From: Aquicoccus porphyridii
Lineage (GTDB): Bacteria > Pseudomonadota > Alphaproteobacteria > Rhodobacterales > Rhodobacteraceae
NCBI RefSeq assembly: GCF_008369105.1
Contig: NZ_VINQ01000009.1
Coordinates: forward strand, 62,001-126,000
DNA: 64,000 bases
Direction: 5' to 3'
Under the pieces are notes generated by a model, which saw nothing but the letters and a program-made list of their open reading frames with translations, was not told the DNA's origin and did no database searches. Position numbers and translations under genes: made by a program. Shown one piece after another: positions 8,388 to 16,884 of the stretch. Each line of letters begins with the position of its first letter. Positions within the stretch are counted from its first letter, which is position 1.

Positions 8388-9176
8388 ATGAGTGAACTTC
8401 TATCCATCAAGGGTCGTACCGCAGTAGTAACCGGAGCGGGTCAGGGCGTGGGCCGACAAGTCGCGCTTTATCTGGCTGAACACGGGGCCGGTGCCGTCGT
8501 CGTCAACGATTTTCACGCCGAACGGGCCGAAAGCGTTGCCGCGGAAGTGGAGGCAGCCGGTGCAAAGGCGATGCCGCTCGCGTTCGATGTGTCGGATTTC
8601 GACGCGGTCGGCGCGGCGTTTGCCGAGGCTCAGAACGCCTTCGGCGGCGTGGATATTCTGGTCAACAATGCGGGCAACGCCGGGCCGACATCGCGTCTTG
8701 ACGATCTTGTTCCGTTTTGGGAATCCGATCCCGCCGAATGGCGCCGCTGGATGGCGACCAATTTCGATGGGGTTCTGAACTGCACCCGACACGCCATGCC
8801 CTTGATGGTCAAAGGTGACTATGGGCGCATCGTGACCGTCATTTCCGACGCCGGTCGCGTCGGCGAGCCGCATCTGGCGGTTTATTCCGGAGCCAAGGCC
8901 GGTGCGGCAGGCTTCATGCGGGCCATCGCCAAGGCGGGTGGCCGGTTCGGGATCACCGCGAATTGCGTCGCCCTGGGGGGAACGAAAACACCGGCTGTTG
9001 CCGACCTGATCCCGGATGCAGAGACCGAGAAGCGGGCATTGTCGCAATATGTGATCCGCCGGCTGGGCGAGCCGGAAGATCCCGCCGGAATGATCCTGTT
9101 TCTCTGCTCGGATGCCGCCAGCTGGATCACCGGACAGACCTATCCGGTGAATGGCGGGTATTCCTTTGCCTGCTAA
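8388..9176 (+). CDS. Short-chain dehydrogenase/reductase (3-hydroxyacyl-CoA dehydrogenase-like)
   Basis: 262-residue classical SDR. The nucleotide motif TGAGQGVG is at 15-22, NNAG at 93-96, and the catalytic triad is S153, Y166 and K170 (YSGAK). The C-terminus ends VNGGYSFAC. A GGAAAGGAACGA ribosome site precedes the ATG at 8388, 13 bp after livF, so it is the last gene of module A. In this setting it would most likely oxidise a 3-hydroxyacyl-CoA (or reduce a ketoacyl-CoA). Acidic D41 after the second beta strand suggests NAD preference, which is an inference from general SDR rules. Confidence 0.85.
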   Translation: MSELLSIKGRTAVVTGAGQGVGRQVALYLAEHGAGAVVVNDFHAERAESVAAEVEAAGAKAMPLAFDVSDFDAVGAAFAEAQNAFGGVDILVNNAGNAGPTSRLDDLVPFWESDPAEWRRWMATNFDGVLNCTRHAMPLMVKGDYGRIVTVISDAGRVGEPHLAVYSGAKAGAAGFMRAIAKAGGRFGITANCVALGGTKTPAVADLIPDAETEKRALSQYVIRRLGEPEDPAGMILFLCSDAASWITGQTYPVNGGYSFAC

Positions 9177-9201
9177 AGCCGACATCGGACGGATGCCGTC
9201 T

Positions 9202-10305
9202 CTAGCTGGCGCTGCCCGAAAGAACGCTGTCATTGTCTGCGCCAAGCTCTGGTGGCAGGTCAGGGGCTGCGGTCTCGAAACCATCGAACTTCAGAGGCTG
9301 GACAATGAAAGTCTCGGACTTGCCGCTGTCATGCGCGATCGTGCGCAGCAACTGTCGCGCACGCACATGGGGGTCGTCCAGCGTTTCGACCAGGGAATTG
9401 ACCGGACCCCATGGCACCCCCGCCTTGTCCAGAAGATCGCCCCATTCGGCGCGCGTCTTGCCGACCAGAACCGCCGCGATCTCTTCGCGCAACGCGTCCT
9501 TGCGGGCGACACGGTCGCGGCCTGTCAACCCCGCGAGGTCCGCCTTGTCGATCACGTCGCAGAACGGTTTCCAGAACCAGTCTTCATGCGCGATGGACAA
9601 GGTCATGAGCTTGCCGTCCTTGCAGGTGAACACGCCATAGCCCGGCTCGGCAATGAACTCGCCCAGCGGTGTGCCATTGGCGGCCGGAACAAGGAATGCC
9701 GTCAACATCGAAACCACAGCGTCCGACATGGACACGTCCACGTAACGCCCCTGCCCCGTCCGCTGGCTCGACACCACCGCCGACAGGATTGCGATCGCCG
9801 CGAACAACGCCGCGCCCACATCCGCGAGGGGGACCGCCGGAACAGGGCCCGGTTGCCCTGCATCGGCCTGATCGGCCAGCAGGCCGCCAACGCCTTCGTA
9901 GCTCAGGTCGTGGCCGGCACGGTCACGATAGGGGCCGTCCTGCCCGTAGCCCGAAATCGACACGTAGACCAGCCGCGGGTTGACGCCACGCATGTCCTCG
10001 AACCCGGCGCCCAAGGCTGCGAGCTTTCCAGGGCGGAACCCTTCGACGATAACATCCGAAACCTTGGCCAGTTCGCGAAACCGTGCCAGCCCCTCGGCCG
10101 ATTTCAGATCCAGCGCGACGCTGCGCTTGCCCCGGTTCAGAGCCCGGAACAACGGCGGAAACTGCCGGGCCGGATCACCGATGCCCGGACGTTCGATCAT
10201 GATCACCTCGGCCCCCATGTCGGACAACAGCATTGTCGCGTAGGGGCCGGGAAATTGTTCGGCAAGGCTGAGAATCCTCAGGCCGGCCAGGGGTGCATTA
10301 CTCAT
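9202..10305 (-). CDS. CaiB/BaiF family protein, alpha-methylacyl-CoA racemase-like
   Basis: 367 residues, full-length for family III CoA-transferases. Instead of the A-Y-D transferase Asp motif it has AGHDLSYEG, with H132, and PLADVG, with D162. The 30-residue His-to-Asp spacing equals that of the catalytic pair of alpha-methylacyl-CoA racemases (H126/D156 in mycobacterial MCR), so racemisation of a 2-methylacyl-CoA is favoured over CoA transfer. The start at 10305 follows a GGAGA ribosome site; a longer frame to 10389 lacks one. It is alone on the minus strand between plus-strand genes, divergent from the crotonase at 10418. Confidence 0.8.
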   Translation of the reverse strand: MSNAPLAGLRILSLAEQFPGPYATMLLSDMGAEVIMIERPGIGDPARQFPPLFRALNRGKRSVALDLKSAEGLARFRELAKVSDVIVEGFRPGKLAALGAGFEDMRGVNPRLVYVSISGYGQDGPYRDRAGHDLSYEGVGGLLADQADAGQPGPVPAVPLADVGAALFAAIAILSAVVSSQRTGQGRYVDVSMSDAVVSMLTAFLVPAANGTPLGEFIAEPGYGVFTCKDGKLMTLSIAHEDWFWKPFCDVIDKADLAGLTGRDRVARKDALREEIAAVLVGKTRAEWGDLLDKAGVPWGPVNSLVETLDDPHVRARQLLRTIAHDSGKSETFIVQPLKFDGFETAAPDLPPELGADNDSVLSGSAS

Positions 10306-10417
10306 ATCAGTCTCCAGCTCTTGTATTGTCCACGTGCGGGTCCGCCCCAGTGCAGCGCAGATCGCCGCAAAAGACAAGACGGAAAACATAAATATCCTTA
10401 TTTTTCAGGAGCGTAGC

Positions 10418-11206
10418 ATGACTGAAGAGAAGCAGACGCTATTTGTCGAGCGGGTGGCAAAAACTGAATGGATTACCTTCCAGCGCACCGAACAGCTCAA
10501 CGCGATGTCAACGCAGATGTTGCGAGAGATCGCGGCCGCGTTGGAATCGGCGCTGGCCGACGATGCGGTTCGCACAATTGTCCTGACCGGTTCGGGGCGG
10601 GCGTTCTGCGCCGGTGCCGATCTGAAAGAAGTTGCTGGCGCCAAACATGCACCGGGCGAACCGGACCTTCTTGATCTTGTCGATCACACGTTTGGACTGA
10701 TGCGGCATGGCCCGAAACCCGTAATCGCCGCGGTGAATGGGCTGGCCATGGCCGGCGGTCTGGAAATGGTGATGGCCTGCGATCTGGTCTTTGCCGCCGA
10801 AAGCGCCCAGCTGGGCGACGCACACTCCAATTTCGGGGTCTTTCCCGGAGCAGGCGGTGCGGCGATCCTGCCGCGCAGGATTGGACTGAACCGCGCGAAA
10901 TACCTGCTGTTCTCGGGCGAGAACGTTTCGGCGCGGGACATGATGGACTGGGGGCTGGTCAACAAGGTCGTCGCGGACGAAGAACTGCGCGACGCCGTGC
11001 AGGAATTTACCGACAAGCTGGCCGACAAAAGCCCGGCGGTCTTGCGCCGTATGAAGGCGGTTGCCAACCGGTCGCTGGACGTGGATGAAACCGCCGCCCT
11101 GTCCGAAGAGATGCTGAACCTGCGCGCGCACATGCGGTCCTGGGACATGCACGAGGGCCTGTCGGCGTTCAATGAAAAACGAAAACCGCAGTTTCGCGGA
11201 TACTAG
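10418..11206 (+). CDS. Enoyl-CoA hydratase/isomerase (crotonase family)
   Basis: 262 residues with the crotonase oxyanion-hole segments AFCAGADLKEV and NGLAMAGGLEM, followed by FGVFPGAGGAAILPRRIG. The C-terminal AFNEKRKPQFRGY is typical of enoyl-CoA hydratases. The ATG at 10418 has an AGGAGCG ribosome site; the longer upstream reading overlaps the divergent promoter region. It would hydrate 2-enoyl-CoA to 3-hydroxyacyl-CoA or carry out a related isomerisation. It heads a plus-strand run with the thiolase (11223), acyl-CoA dehydrogenase (12478) and nitronate monooxygenase-like gene (13775). Confidence 0.88.
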   Translation: MTEEKQTLFVERVAKTEWITFQRTEQLNAMSTQMLREIAAALESALADDAVRTIVLTGSGRAFCAGADLKEVAGAKHAPGEPDLLDLVDHTFGLMRHGPKPVIAAVNGLAMAGGLEMVMACDLVFAAESAQLGDAHSNFGVFPGAGGAAILPRRIGLNRAKYLLFSGENVSARDMMDWGLVNKVVADEELRDAVQEFTDKLADKSPAVLRRMKAVANRSLDVDETAALSEEMLNLRAHMRSWDMHEGLSAFNEKRKPQFRGY

Positions 11207-11222
11207 ATCAGGAGGACAAACG

Positions 11223-12461
11223 ATGCAGGACATTTACGTCGTTGGCGTCGGGATGACGCCGTTCGGAAAATTCCGGGACAAAACCATCAAGGCCATGACC
11301 GGCGAGGCCGTCGCCGCCGCCCTTTCAGACGCCGGAGTGTCGGCTGATCGCATCGACGGCGCGTTCTTCTCGAACGCGGTGCAGGGCCACATGGAAGGCC
11401 AGCACATGATACGGGGCGAGATCGCGCTACGCGAGATGGGCATTCAGGGCATTCCGGTGGTGAATGTCGAAAACGCCTGTGCCAGCGCCTCGACCGGGTT
11501 CAAACTGGCGGTGGATTTTCTCAAGGCGGGCAATGGCGATTGCTGCCTCGCCATAGGCGCCGAAAAGATGTATTCCGACGACCGCGCGTTGATGTTTTCG
11601 GCCTTCGACAGCGGCTGGGACGTCAGCAACGGCGACGAGGTCGCGCAACGGCTGGCCGATCTGGGTACCGGAGTCGAGGAACCCGAAGGATCGAAATCGC
11701 CCAAGCCCTACAGCGTGTTCATGGATGTCTACGCAGGCTTCGCGCGGTTGCACATGAAGACCTTTGGCACCACGCAGGAACAGTTCGCCGCCGTCGCCGC
11801 CAAGAACCATGCACATTCCGCGCATAATCCGCTGGCGCAGTATCGCGATGCCATGAGTGTCGATCAGGTTCTGGCCGCGCCGCCCATCACCTATCCGCTG
11901 ACCCTGCCGATGTGCGCCCCGATCTCGGACGGTGCCGCGGCGGCCGTGCTGTGCACGGGCGAAGGGCTCAAGCGGCTGGGGCTCGATCCCGCCCGCGCGA
12001 TCAAGGTCAAGGCCGCGATCCTGCGCTCGGGCACCGACCGTCCGCCGGAAGATTACAAGAACCACCTGACCCGGCTGGCCGCGCATCAGGCCTATGAACA
12101 GGCGGGGCTCGGCCCCGAAGATATGTCGGTTGCCGAAGTGCATGACGCCACCGCCGTCGGTGAAGTGATCCAGATCGAGAACCTCGGGTTTGTCGAGTTC
12201 GGTGAGGGCGGCCCGGCCAGCCTGCGCGGCGACACAAAGATCGGCGGACGCATTCCGGTGAACCCTTCGGGCGGATTGGAATCCAAGGGCCACCCGGTCG
12301 GGGCCACCGGTATCGGGCAGGTCTTTGAACTGGTTACGCAACTGCGCGGCGAAGCCGGCGCGCGTCAGGTCGAAGGGGCGCAGAACGCCATCGCCGAAAA
12401 CGGTGGCGGCTTGCACGGGGTAGAAGAAGCTGCCGCCTGTGTCACCATTCTCGGCCGCTGA
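11223..12461 (+). CDS. SCP2/SCP-x type thiolase
   Basis: 412-residue thiolase-fold enzyme of the sterol-carrier-protein-x thiolase type, which cleaves (often methyl-branched) 3-ketoacyl-CoA. The nucleophilic Cys is in VENACASASTGFKL, the catalytic His pair region has VAEVHDATA and KGHPVGATG, and the tail has AENGGG. GGAGGAC lies 5 bp before the ATG at 11223. It is 16 bp after the crotonase and 16 bp before an acyl-CoA dehydrogenase. With three beta-oxidation enzymes in a row, this plus-strand run looks like a single cleavage module. No DUF35 partner is adjacent, unlike the thiolase-like gene at 22402. Confidence 0.87.
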   Translation: MQDIYVVGVGMTPFGKFRDKTIKAMTGEAVAAALSDAGVSADRIDGAFFSNAVQGHMEGQHMIRGEIALREMGIQGIPVVNVENACASASTGFKLAVDFLKAGNGDCCLAIGAEKMYSDDRALMFSAFDSGWDVSNGDEVAQRLADLGTGVEEPEGSKSPKPYSVFMDVYAGFARLHMKTFGTTQEQFAAVAAKNHAHSAHNPLAQYRDAMSVDQVLAAPPITYPLTLPMCAPISDGAAAAVLCTGEGLKRLGLDPARAIKVKAAILRSGTDRPPEDYKNHLTRLAAHQAYEQAGLGPEDMSVAEVHDATAVGEVIQIENLGFVEFGEGGPASLRGDTKIGGRIPVNPSGGLESKGHPVGATGIGQVFELVTQLRGEAGARQVEGAQNAIAENGGGLHGVEEAAACVTILGR

Positions 12462-12477
12462 AACAAGGAAAAGAATT

Positions 12478-13644
12478 ATGGAAAACGTGATCGCCGCCGC
12501 TCAGGCAATCTATACAGACGAGCAACGCATGTTGCTGGAGAACTTCCGCAAGATGGCCGAGGCAGAGTTCGCTCCGCTGGCCGAGAAATACGAAGACCTC
12601 GGACACCCGCCCGATGCGAAAACGCTGAAGTCCCTGTTCGCCAAGGTCGAGGAATTCGGGCTGATCAGCGGCCTGATCCCCGAGGAAGACGGCGGTGCCG
12701 GAATCGACCGCATGACCTATGGCATCCTTTACGAGGAACTGGCCCGGATATGGGCAGATCTGGCAATTGCGGTCCTGATCCAAGGCCACGCCGTGTTTGC
12801 GGTCAACCTTCTGGGAAATGCGGCGCAGAAAGAAGCCTATCTGAAGCCGCTCCTGCGCAGCGAACGGATCTGTGCCACGTGTATTTCCGAACCAGAGGTC
12901 GGCTCGAACGTGCGCGAGGTCAAGACCCGCGCAGACCGCGAGGGCGACAAGATTTTCGTCACCGGCCAGAAGCTCTGGATTTCCAACGGGGCCCAGTCGG
13001 ATTTCGCCATCGTTGTCTGCAATCTGGACGACGGTATTTCCATGGTCATCGTCGACCGTGACACCGGCGGATACGAAAGCCGCGAATTGCGCAAGCTGGG
13101 GCTTGTTGGTGCATCGACCTGCGAATTGTTTTTCGACCGGGCCGAAACCACCGCCGAACATGTTCTCGGTAATGCAGGCGGGGGCCTGTTCCAGACTTTG
13201 AAGCTGTTTGAAAGCGCACGCGTGTTTGTCGGCCTGACCAGCATTGGCATTGCCCAGGCGGCACTGGAATGTGCCGTCAAATATGCGCAGGAACGCGAAC
13301 AGCACGGCAAGCCGATCGGCGGGCACCAGTTGATCCAGGGCTACCTGGCCGACATGGCCACGCATCTGGATGCAGCGCGCCTGTTGTGCCAGCGCGGGCT
13401 GCAACTTCTGGATCTGGGCGTGCGTTGCGACACCCAGACCTCGATGGCGAAATGGTATGCGACAGAGATGGCGGTAGAGATCGCCGGAAAAGCGGTGCAA
13501 ATCCATGGCGGCAATGGCATTACCAGAGAGTTCCCGGTCGAACGGCACTTCCGCAACGCAAAAATCATGCCGATCCCGGACGGGACCACCGAGATTCAGA
13601 AGCTGGTCATCGGCCGGAACCTGACCGGGTTGAACGCGTTCTGA
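12478..13644 (+). CDS. Acyl-CoA dehydrogenase
   Basis: 388 residues with the three ACAD domains: N-terminal helices, a beta domain with CISEPEVGSNV and KLWISNGAQSDFAIV, and a C-terminal domain with IHGGNGITREFPVERHFR. The catalytic-base segment reads IPDGTTEIQKL, placing Asp (D368) where medium/short-chain enzymes have Glu in YEGT. That substitution is unusual; the base could be this Asp or a Glu elsewhere, as in isovaleryl- and long-chain enzymes. Electrons would go to ETF (etfBA at 29082-30766). The ATG at 12478 is 16 bp after the thiolase. Confidence 0.9.
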   Translation: MENVIAAAQAIYTDEQRMLLENFRKMAEAEFAPLAEKYEDLGHPPDAKTLKSLFAKVEEFGLISGLIPEEDGGAGIDRMTYGILYEELARIWADLAIAVLIQGHAVFAVNLLGNAAQKEAYLKPLLRSERICATCISEPEVGSNVREVKTRADREGDKIFVTGQKLWISNGAQSDFAIVVCNLDDGISMVIVDRDTGGYESRELRKLGLVGASTCELFFDRAETTAEHVLGNAGGGLFQTLKLFESARVFVGLTSIGIAQAALECAVKYAQEREQHGKPIGGHQLIQGYLADMATHLDAARLLCQRGLQLLDLGVRCDTQTSMAKWYATEMAVEIAGKAVQIHGGNGITREFPVERHFRNAKIMPIPDGTTEIQKLVIGRNLTGLNAF

Positions 13645-13774
13645 ACACGGCGCCTTGCCTGCGCAATGTCCGTTGGGGTCGGCAGACAGGATTGTTTCGG
13701 ACTGGCGATTCATGGACTATCGCGCCGGAAGCGGCCCCTGCGTGCGCCGTTGTGGACGTAAAAAGGACAGGACC

Positions 13775-14740
13775 ATGTACTCCGACACCCCTCTCGGCCG
13801 CTTCCGCCTGCCCGTGATCTGCTCGCCCATGTTCCTGGTGTCCGGGCCGGATCTTGTCATCGCCCAGTGCAAGGCCGGCGTTATCGGCAGCTTTCCGGCG
13901 CTGAACGCACGCGAGTCCGAAGGGGAGCCACCACTGCTCGAAGCCTGGCTCAAGCGCATCACCGAAGAGCTTGACGCGCACAATCAGGCCAATCCCGATC
14001 GGCCCGCCGCGCCATTCGCGGTCAACCAGATCGTCCATCGTTCGAATGATCGGATTGAGCGGGACGTCGAAATATGTGCGCGCTGGAAAGTGCCGGTCTG
14101 GATCACATCAATGGGCGCACGAGAAGACGTCAACCAGGCGGCGCATGACTGCGGCGGCATTGTACTGCACGACGTGATCAACAACAAATACGCCAGCAAA
14201 GCAATCGACAAGGGCGCCGACGGCCTGATCGCGGTCTGCGCCGGCGCGGGCGGCCACACCGGTGCCTTGTCACCCTTTGCGCTGGTTCAGGAAATCCGGG
14301 AATGGTTCGACGGTCCGCTTGCCCTGTCCGGGTCCATCGCGACCGGGCGTGCCATTCTGGCGGCACAGGCCATGGGCGCGGATTTTGGTTATATCGGATC
14401 TCCCTTCATTGCCATGACCGAGGCGGTGGCGTCGGAGGATTACAAGCAGATGATCGTCGACGGCGGGGCCGATGATATTGTGTATACCAACTATTTCAGC
14501 GGCGTGAGTGCCAACTATCTGAAACCGTCGGTGCGGGCGGTCGGTCTCGATCCTGACAACCTGGCCGGGATCGGCAACAAACTCGATCTGGCCACCGGCG
14601 ACATTCGCCCCAAGGCGTGGCGTGACATCTGGGGCAGCGGTCAGGGGATCGGAGCGGTGAAAGAGGTGATGACCACGGCGGACTACGTCGACCGTCTCGA
14701 CCGGGAATACCAGGCCGCCAAAGATGCGCTCTGTTCCTGA
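13775..14740 (+). CDS. Nitronate monooxygenase-like FMN protein
   Basis: 321-residue TIM-barrel flavoprotein of the NMO/2-nitropropane dioxygenase family. The N-terminal RLPVICSPMFLVSGPDLV and the phosphate/FMN motif AGAGGHTGALSPFALVQEI with its His are both visible, and GSIATGRAILAAQAMGADFGYIGSPF follows in two blocks. AAAGGACAGG precedes the ATG at 13775. Such genes are frequent in acyl-CoA clusters; some members act as enoyl reductases or have unknown roles rather than oxidising nitronates, so the reaction here is open. A 130-bp gap separates it from the dehydrogenase, and a terminator hairpin follows. Confidence 0.85.
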   Translation: MYSDTPLGRFRLPVICSPMFLVSGPDLVIAQCKAGVIGSFPALNARESEGEPPLLEAWLKRITEELDAHNQANPDRPAAPFAVNQIVHRSNDRIERDVEICARWKVPVWITSMGAREDVNQAAHDCGGIVLHDVINNKYASKAIDKGADGLIAVCAGAGGHTGALSPFALVQEIREWFDGPLALSGSIATGRAILAAQAMGADFGYIGSPFIAMTEAVASEDYKQMIVDGGADDIVYTNYFSGVSANYLKPSVRAVGLDPDNLAGIGNKLDLATGDIRPKAWRDIWGSGQGIGAVKEVMTTADYVDRLDREYQAAKDALCS

Positions 14741-14747
14741 CGAAAGA

Positions 14748-14771
14748 GGGCGGCCGGTCACCCGGCCGCCC
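14748..14771. terminator. Hairpin between convergent genes
   Basis: GGGCGGCCGG and CCGGCCGCCC form a perfect 10-bp stem with a 4-base loop in the gap between the convergent genes ending at 14740 (+) and 14812 (-). On the plus strand it is followed by a modest T-rich stretch. It probably serves the plus-strand operon and perhaps both. Confidence 0.75.
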
Positions 14772-14811
14772 ATCTGTTTCTGCGGTTGCCGCCGAAGATC
14801 GAGACGCGATC

Positions 14812-16014
14812 TCAGACGTCTTTTTGGTTGACGATCAGTTCTGCATTCTCGGGTAGTTCCGAAACGATGCTCACCTCGTCGGCGCGAATTCGCGCATGCA
14901 GTTTGAAGGTTTCGACGGCGGCTGTTTCCGCGGCAGAAGCGTCGGCACCGCCTTCCAGCACAAGCGAGAGGCGGATCATGTCGCGATCGTTCTCGCGCGT
15001 TACCATGGCCTGCGCGGCCTTTGCGCCGGGCGTACCGATGACAACTTCTTCGATCACGCGCGGGTAAACGAATATCTCGCGCACTTTGACCGCTGCGCCG
15101 ACCCGGCCCTGCAGTGCGGAAATCCGGCTGACGGTGCCATCCGCGTTGCTTTCCAGCGCAAAGGCGCTGTCGCCGGTGCCGAACCGGATCATCGGCCAGG
15201 TGGCATCGCGCGCGGTCACAACAACCTCGCCCGGTTCCCCGTGAGCGACCTGTTCGCCACTGACCGGATCGCAGATCTGCACCACGCGGTCGGGATGAAC
15301 CACATAGCCTTCGCCGCCATCCTCATAGGCGACAAGGCCCAGATCGGCCGTGGCATAGGCAGCCCAGGTGGAGACGCCATAGTCGGCCTCGATCCGGCGG
15401 CGCTTGGCCATCCAATCGCCCATCTCACCGCCGAGGAAGGCCGTTTTCACCTTCCAGGCGTCGCGGCCATAGGTTTCGATTACCTTGTCTGCCAGCGTCA
15501 GGAAAAACGCGGTCGAAGCGCAGATCGAAGTCACGCCGGTTTCGACGATGATCTGTGCCTGAAGCTCGGTATTGCCGACGCCGCCGGGGATCACTGTCGC
15601 GCCCGCCGCCTGCGCCGCTTCGTCGAACAACAGCCCCGCCGGCACCAGGTGATACATCCAGGTATTCAGGATGATGTCTCCGCTGCCCACTCCGGCCGCT
15701 TTGAACAACAGGTCCAGACCATGCCCGCCGCCGCCCGAAAGCGCCGGTTCGAAGATCGGGCCAGGGGACACGTAGATCCGTCCGACATCTTTCAGATCCG
15801 ATGCGAGGAACCCGCCGAAGGGCGGATTGTCACGCTGAATCCTCAGGAGCTCTTCCTTCTTCATCACTGGCAGACGCGACAGGTCCGCCAATGACGCCAC
15901 AGCTGCCGGGTCGAACCCGGCAGCCGCAAATCGCGATTTCAGGCCAGGAGCCTTTTCGGCCGCAGCGGCATAGGCTTGAGCTATATCTTGGTAGATATCT
16001 TCAGACATTTCCAT
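14812..16014 (-). CDS. PaaK-like AMP-forming CoA ligase
   Basis: 400-residue member of the phenylacetate-CoA ligase (PaaK) branch of adenylate-forming enzymes, rather than the long-chain branch. The N-terminal LPVMKKEELLRIQ, the glycine-rich SGGGGHGLD at the usual P-loop site, TWAAYATADLG in the substrate/adenylate region and MIRFGTGD near the hinge are visible. It would make a CoA thioester from an aromatic or cyclic acid, or from a degradation intermediate; which one is not shown. Two ATGs (16014, 16008) are possible. It is the last gene of the minus-strand operon starting at the transglutaminase gene (20309). Confidence 0.75.
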   Translation of the reverse strand: MEMSEDIYQDIAQAYAAAAEKAPGLKSRFAAAGFDPAAVASLADLSRLPVMKKEELLRIQRDNPPFGGFLASDLKDVGRIYVSPGPIFEPALSGGGGHGLDLLFKAAGVGSGDIILNTWMYHLVPAGLLFDEAAQAAGATVIPGGVGNTELQAQIIVETGVTSICASTAFFLTLADKVIETYGRDAWKVKTAFLGGEMGDWMAKRRRIEADYGVSTWAAYATADLGLVAYEDGGEGYVVHPDRVVQICDPVSGEQVAHGEPGEVVVTARDATWPMIRFGTGDSAFALESNADGTVSRISALQGRVGAAVKVREIFVYPRVIEEVVIGTPGAKAAQAMVTRENDRDMIRLSLVLEGGADASAAETAAVETFKLHARIRADEVSIVSELPENAELIVNQKDV

Positions 16015-16035
16015 GCCTCCTCGTCCAATCAGGCG

Positions 16036-16845
16036 TTAAAGCGGGCAGTCCTTGCGGAAGTTCGGCGCGCGCTTCTCCCGGTGTGACAGAACGCCTTCCT
16101 TGACGTCCTCGCTCATGAAGCCGAGCATCTCCAGCGCGGTCGACGCATCGAAGATCGGGCCAGCCTGGCGCAGCCAGTTGTTCAGCGAATACTTGGTCCA
16201 GCGGATCGCGCTTTGCGAGCCGTTGGCCAGCTCGACGGCCGTGTCCAAAGCGATCTGTTGCAACTCGTCATCTTCGACGCACATTGAGACAAGGCCGATG
16301 CGCTCGGCCTCTTCGCCCGAAACCGGCTTACAAGTCATCAGATAGTATTTCGCCTTGGCCATCGAGGTCAGCAGCGGCCAGATGATCGCCGCGACATCGC
16401 CAGCGGCAACACCCAGGCGCGGGTGACCATCGACAATCTTGGCCTTCTTCCCGGCAATCGAGATGTCGGCGAGGATGGCAACCACAAGACCGGCACCGGC
16501 CGCAGGTCCGTTGATCGCGGAAATGATGGGTTTGTTGCAGTTGATGATGTTGTAGACAAGGTCCTTGGCCTCTTTCCAAGTCTTCATGATCTCGTGCGAG
16601 TCGCCGATCATTTTTTCAATCAAGCTAAAATCACCGCCGGCGGAAAACGCCTTTCCCGCGCCGGTTACAATGACCGCGTTGATGTCGGGATCACGGTCGA
16701 TATCGATCCACATGTCCGTCATCTGGGTATGGGTTTCCGCGTCCACGGAATTAAAGGACTCAGGGCGGTCAAAAGTGATGCGCAGGACGCGATCCGCCGG
16801 GTAGTCAAATTTCAGTTTGTCGTACTTTGCATAGCGCTCCGACAT
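16036..16845 (-). CDS. Crotonase-family protein (enoyl-CoA hydratase-like)
   Basis: 269 residues with the oxyanion-hole motifs AFSAGGDFSLI and NGPAAGAGLVVA. The region that usually carries the hydratase Glu reads GHPRLGVAAGD: the first Glu is not evident and an Asp stands further on. The protein may therefore be a hydratase variant, an isomerase or a C-C hydrolase-type crotonase rather than a standard hydratase. GGAGGAAAAG lies just before the ATG. It sits between the acyl-CoA dehydrogenase at 16885 and the PaaK-like ligase, in the transglutaminase-led operon. Confidence 0.83.
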   Translation of the reverse strand: MSERYAKYDKLKFDYPADRVLRITFDRPESFNSVDAETHTQMTDMWIDIDRDPDINAVIVTGAGKAFSAGGDFSLIEKMIGDSHEIMKTWKEAKDLVYNIINCNKPIISAINGPAAGAGLVVAILADISIAGKKAKIVDGHPRLGVAAGDVAAIIWPLLTSMAKAKYYLMTCKPVSGEEAERIGLVSMCVEDDELQQIALDTAVELANGSQSAIRWTKYSLNNWLRQAGPIFDASTALEMLGFMSEDVKEGVLSHREKRAPNFRKDCPL

Positions 16846-16884
16846 AGTTCTTTTCCTCCGTAGGGTGTGGGTATGAGTATGGGT

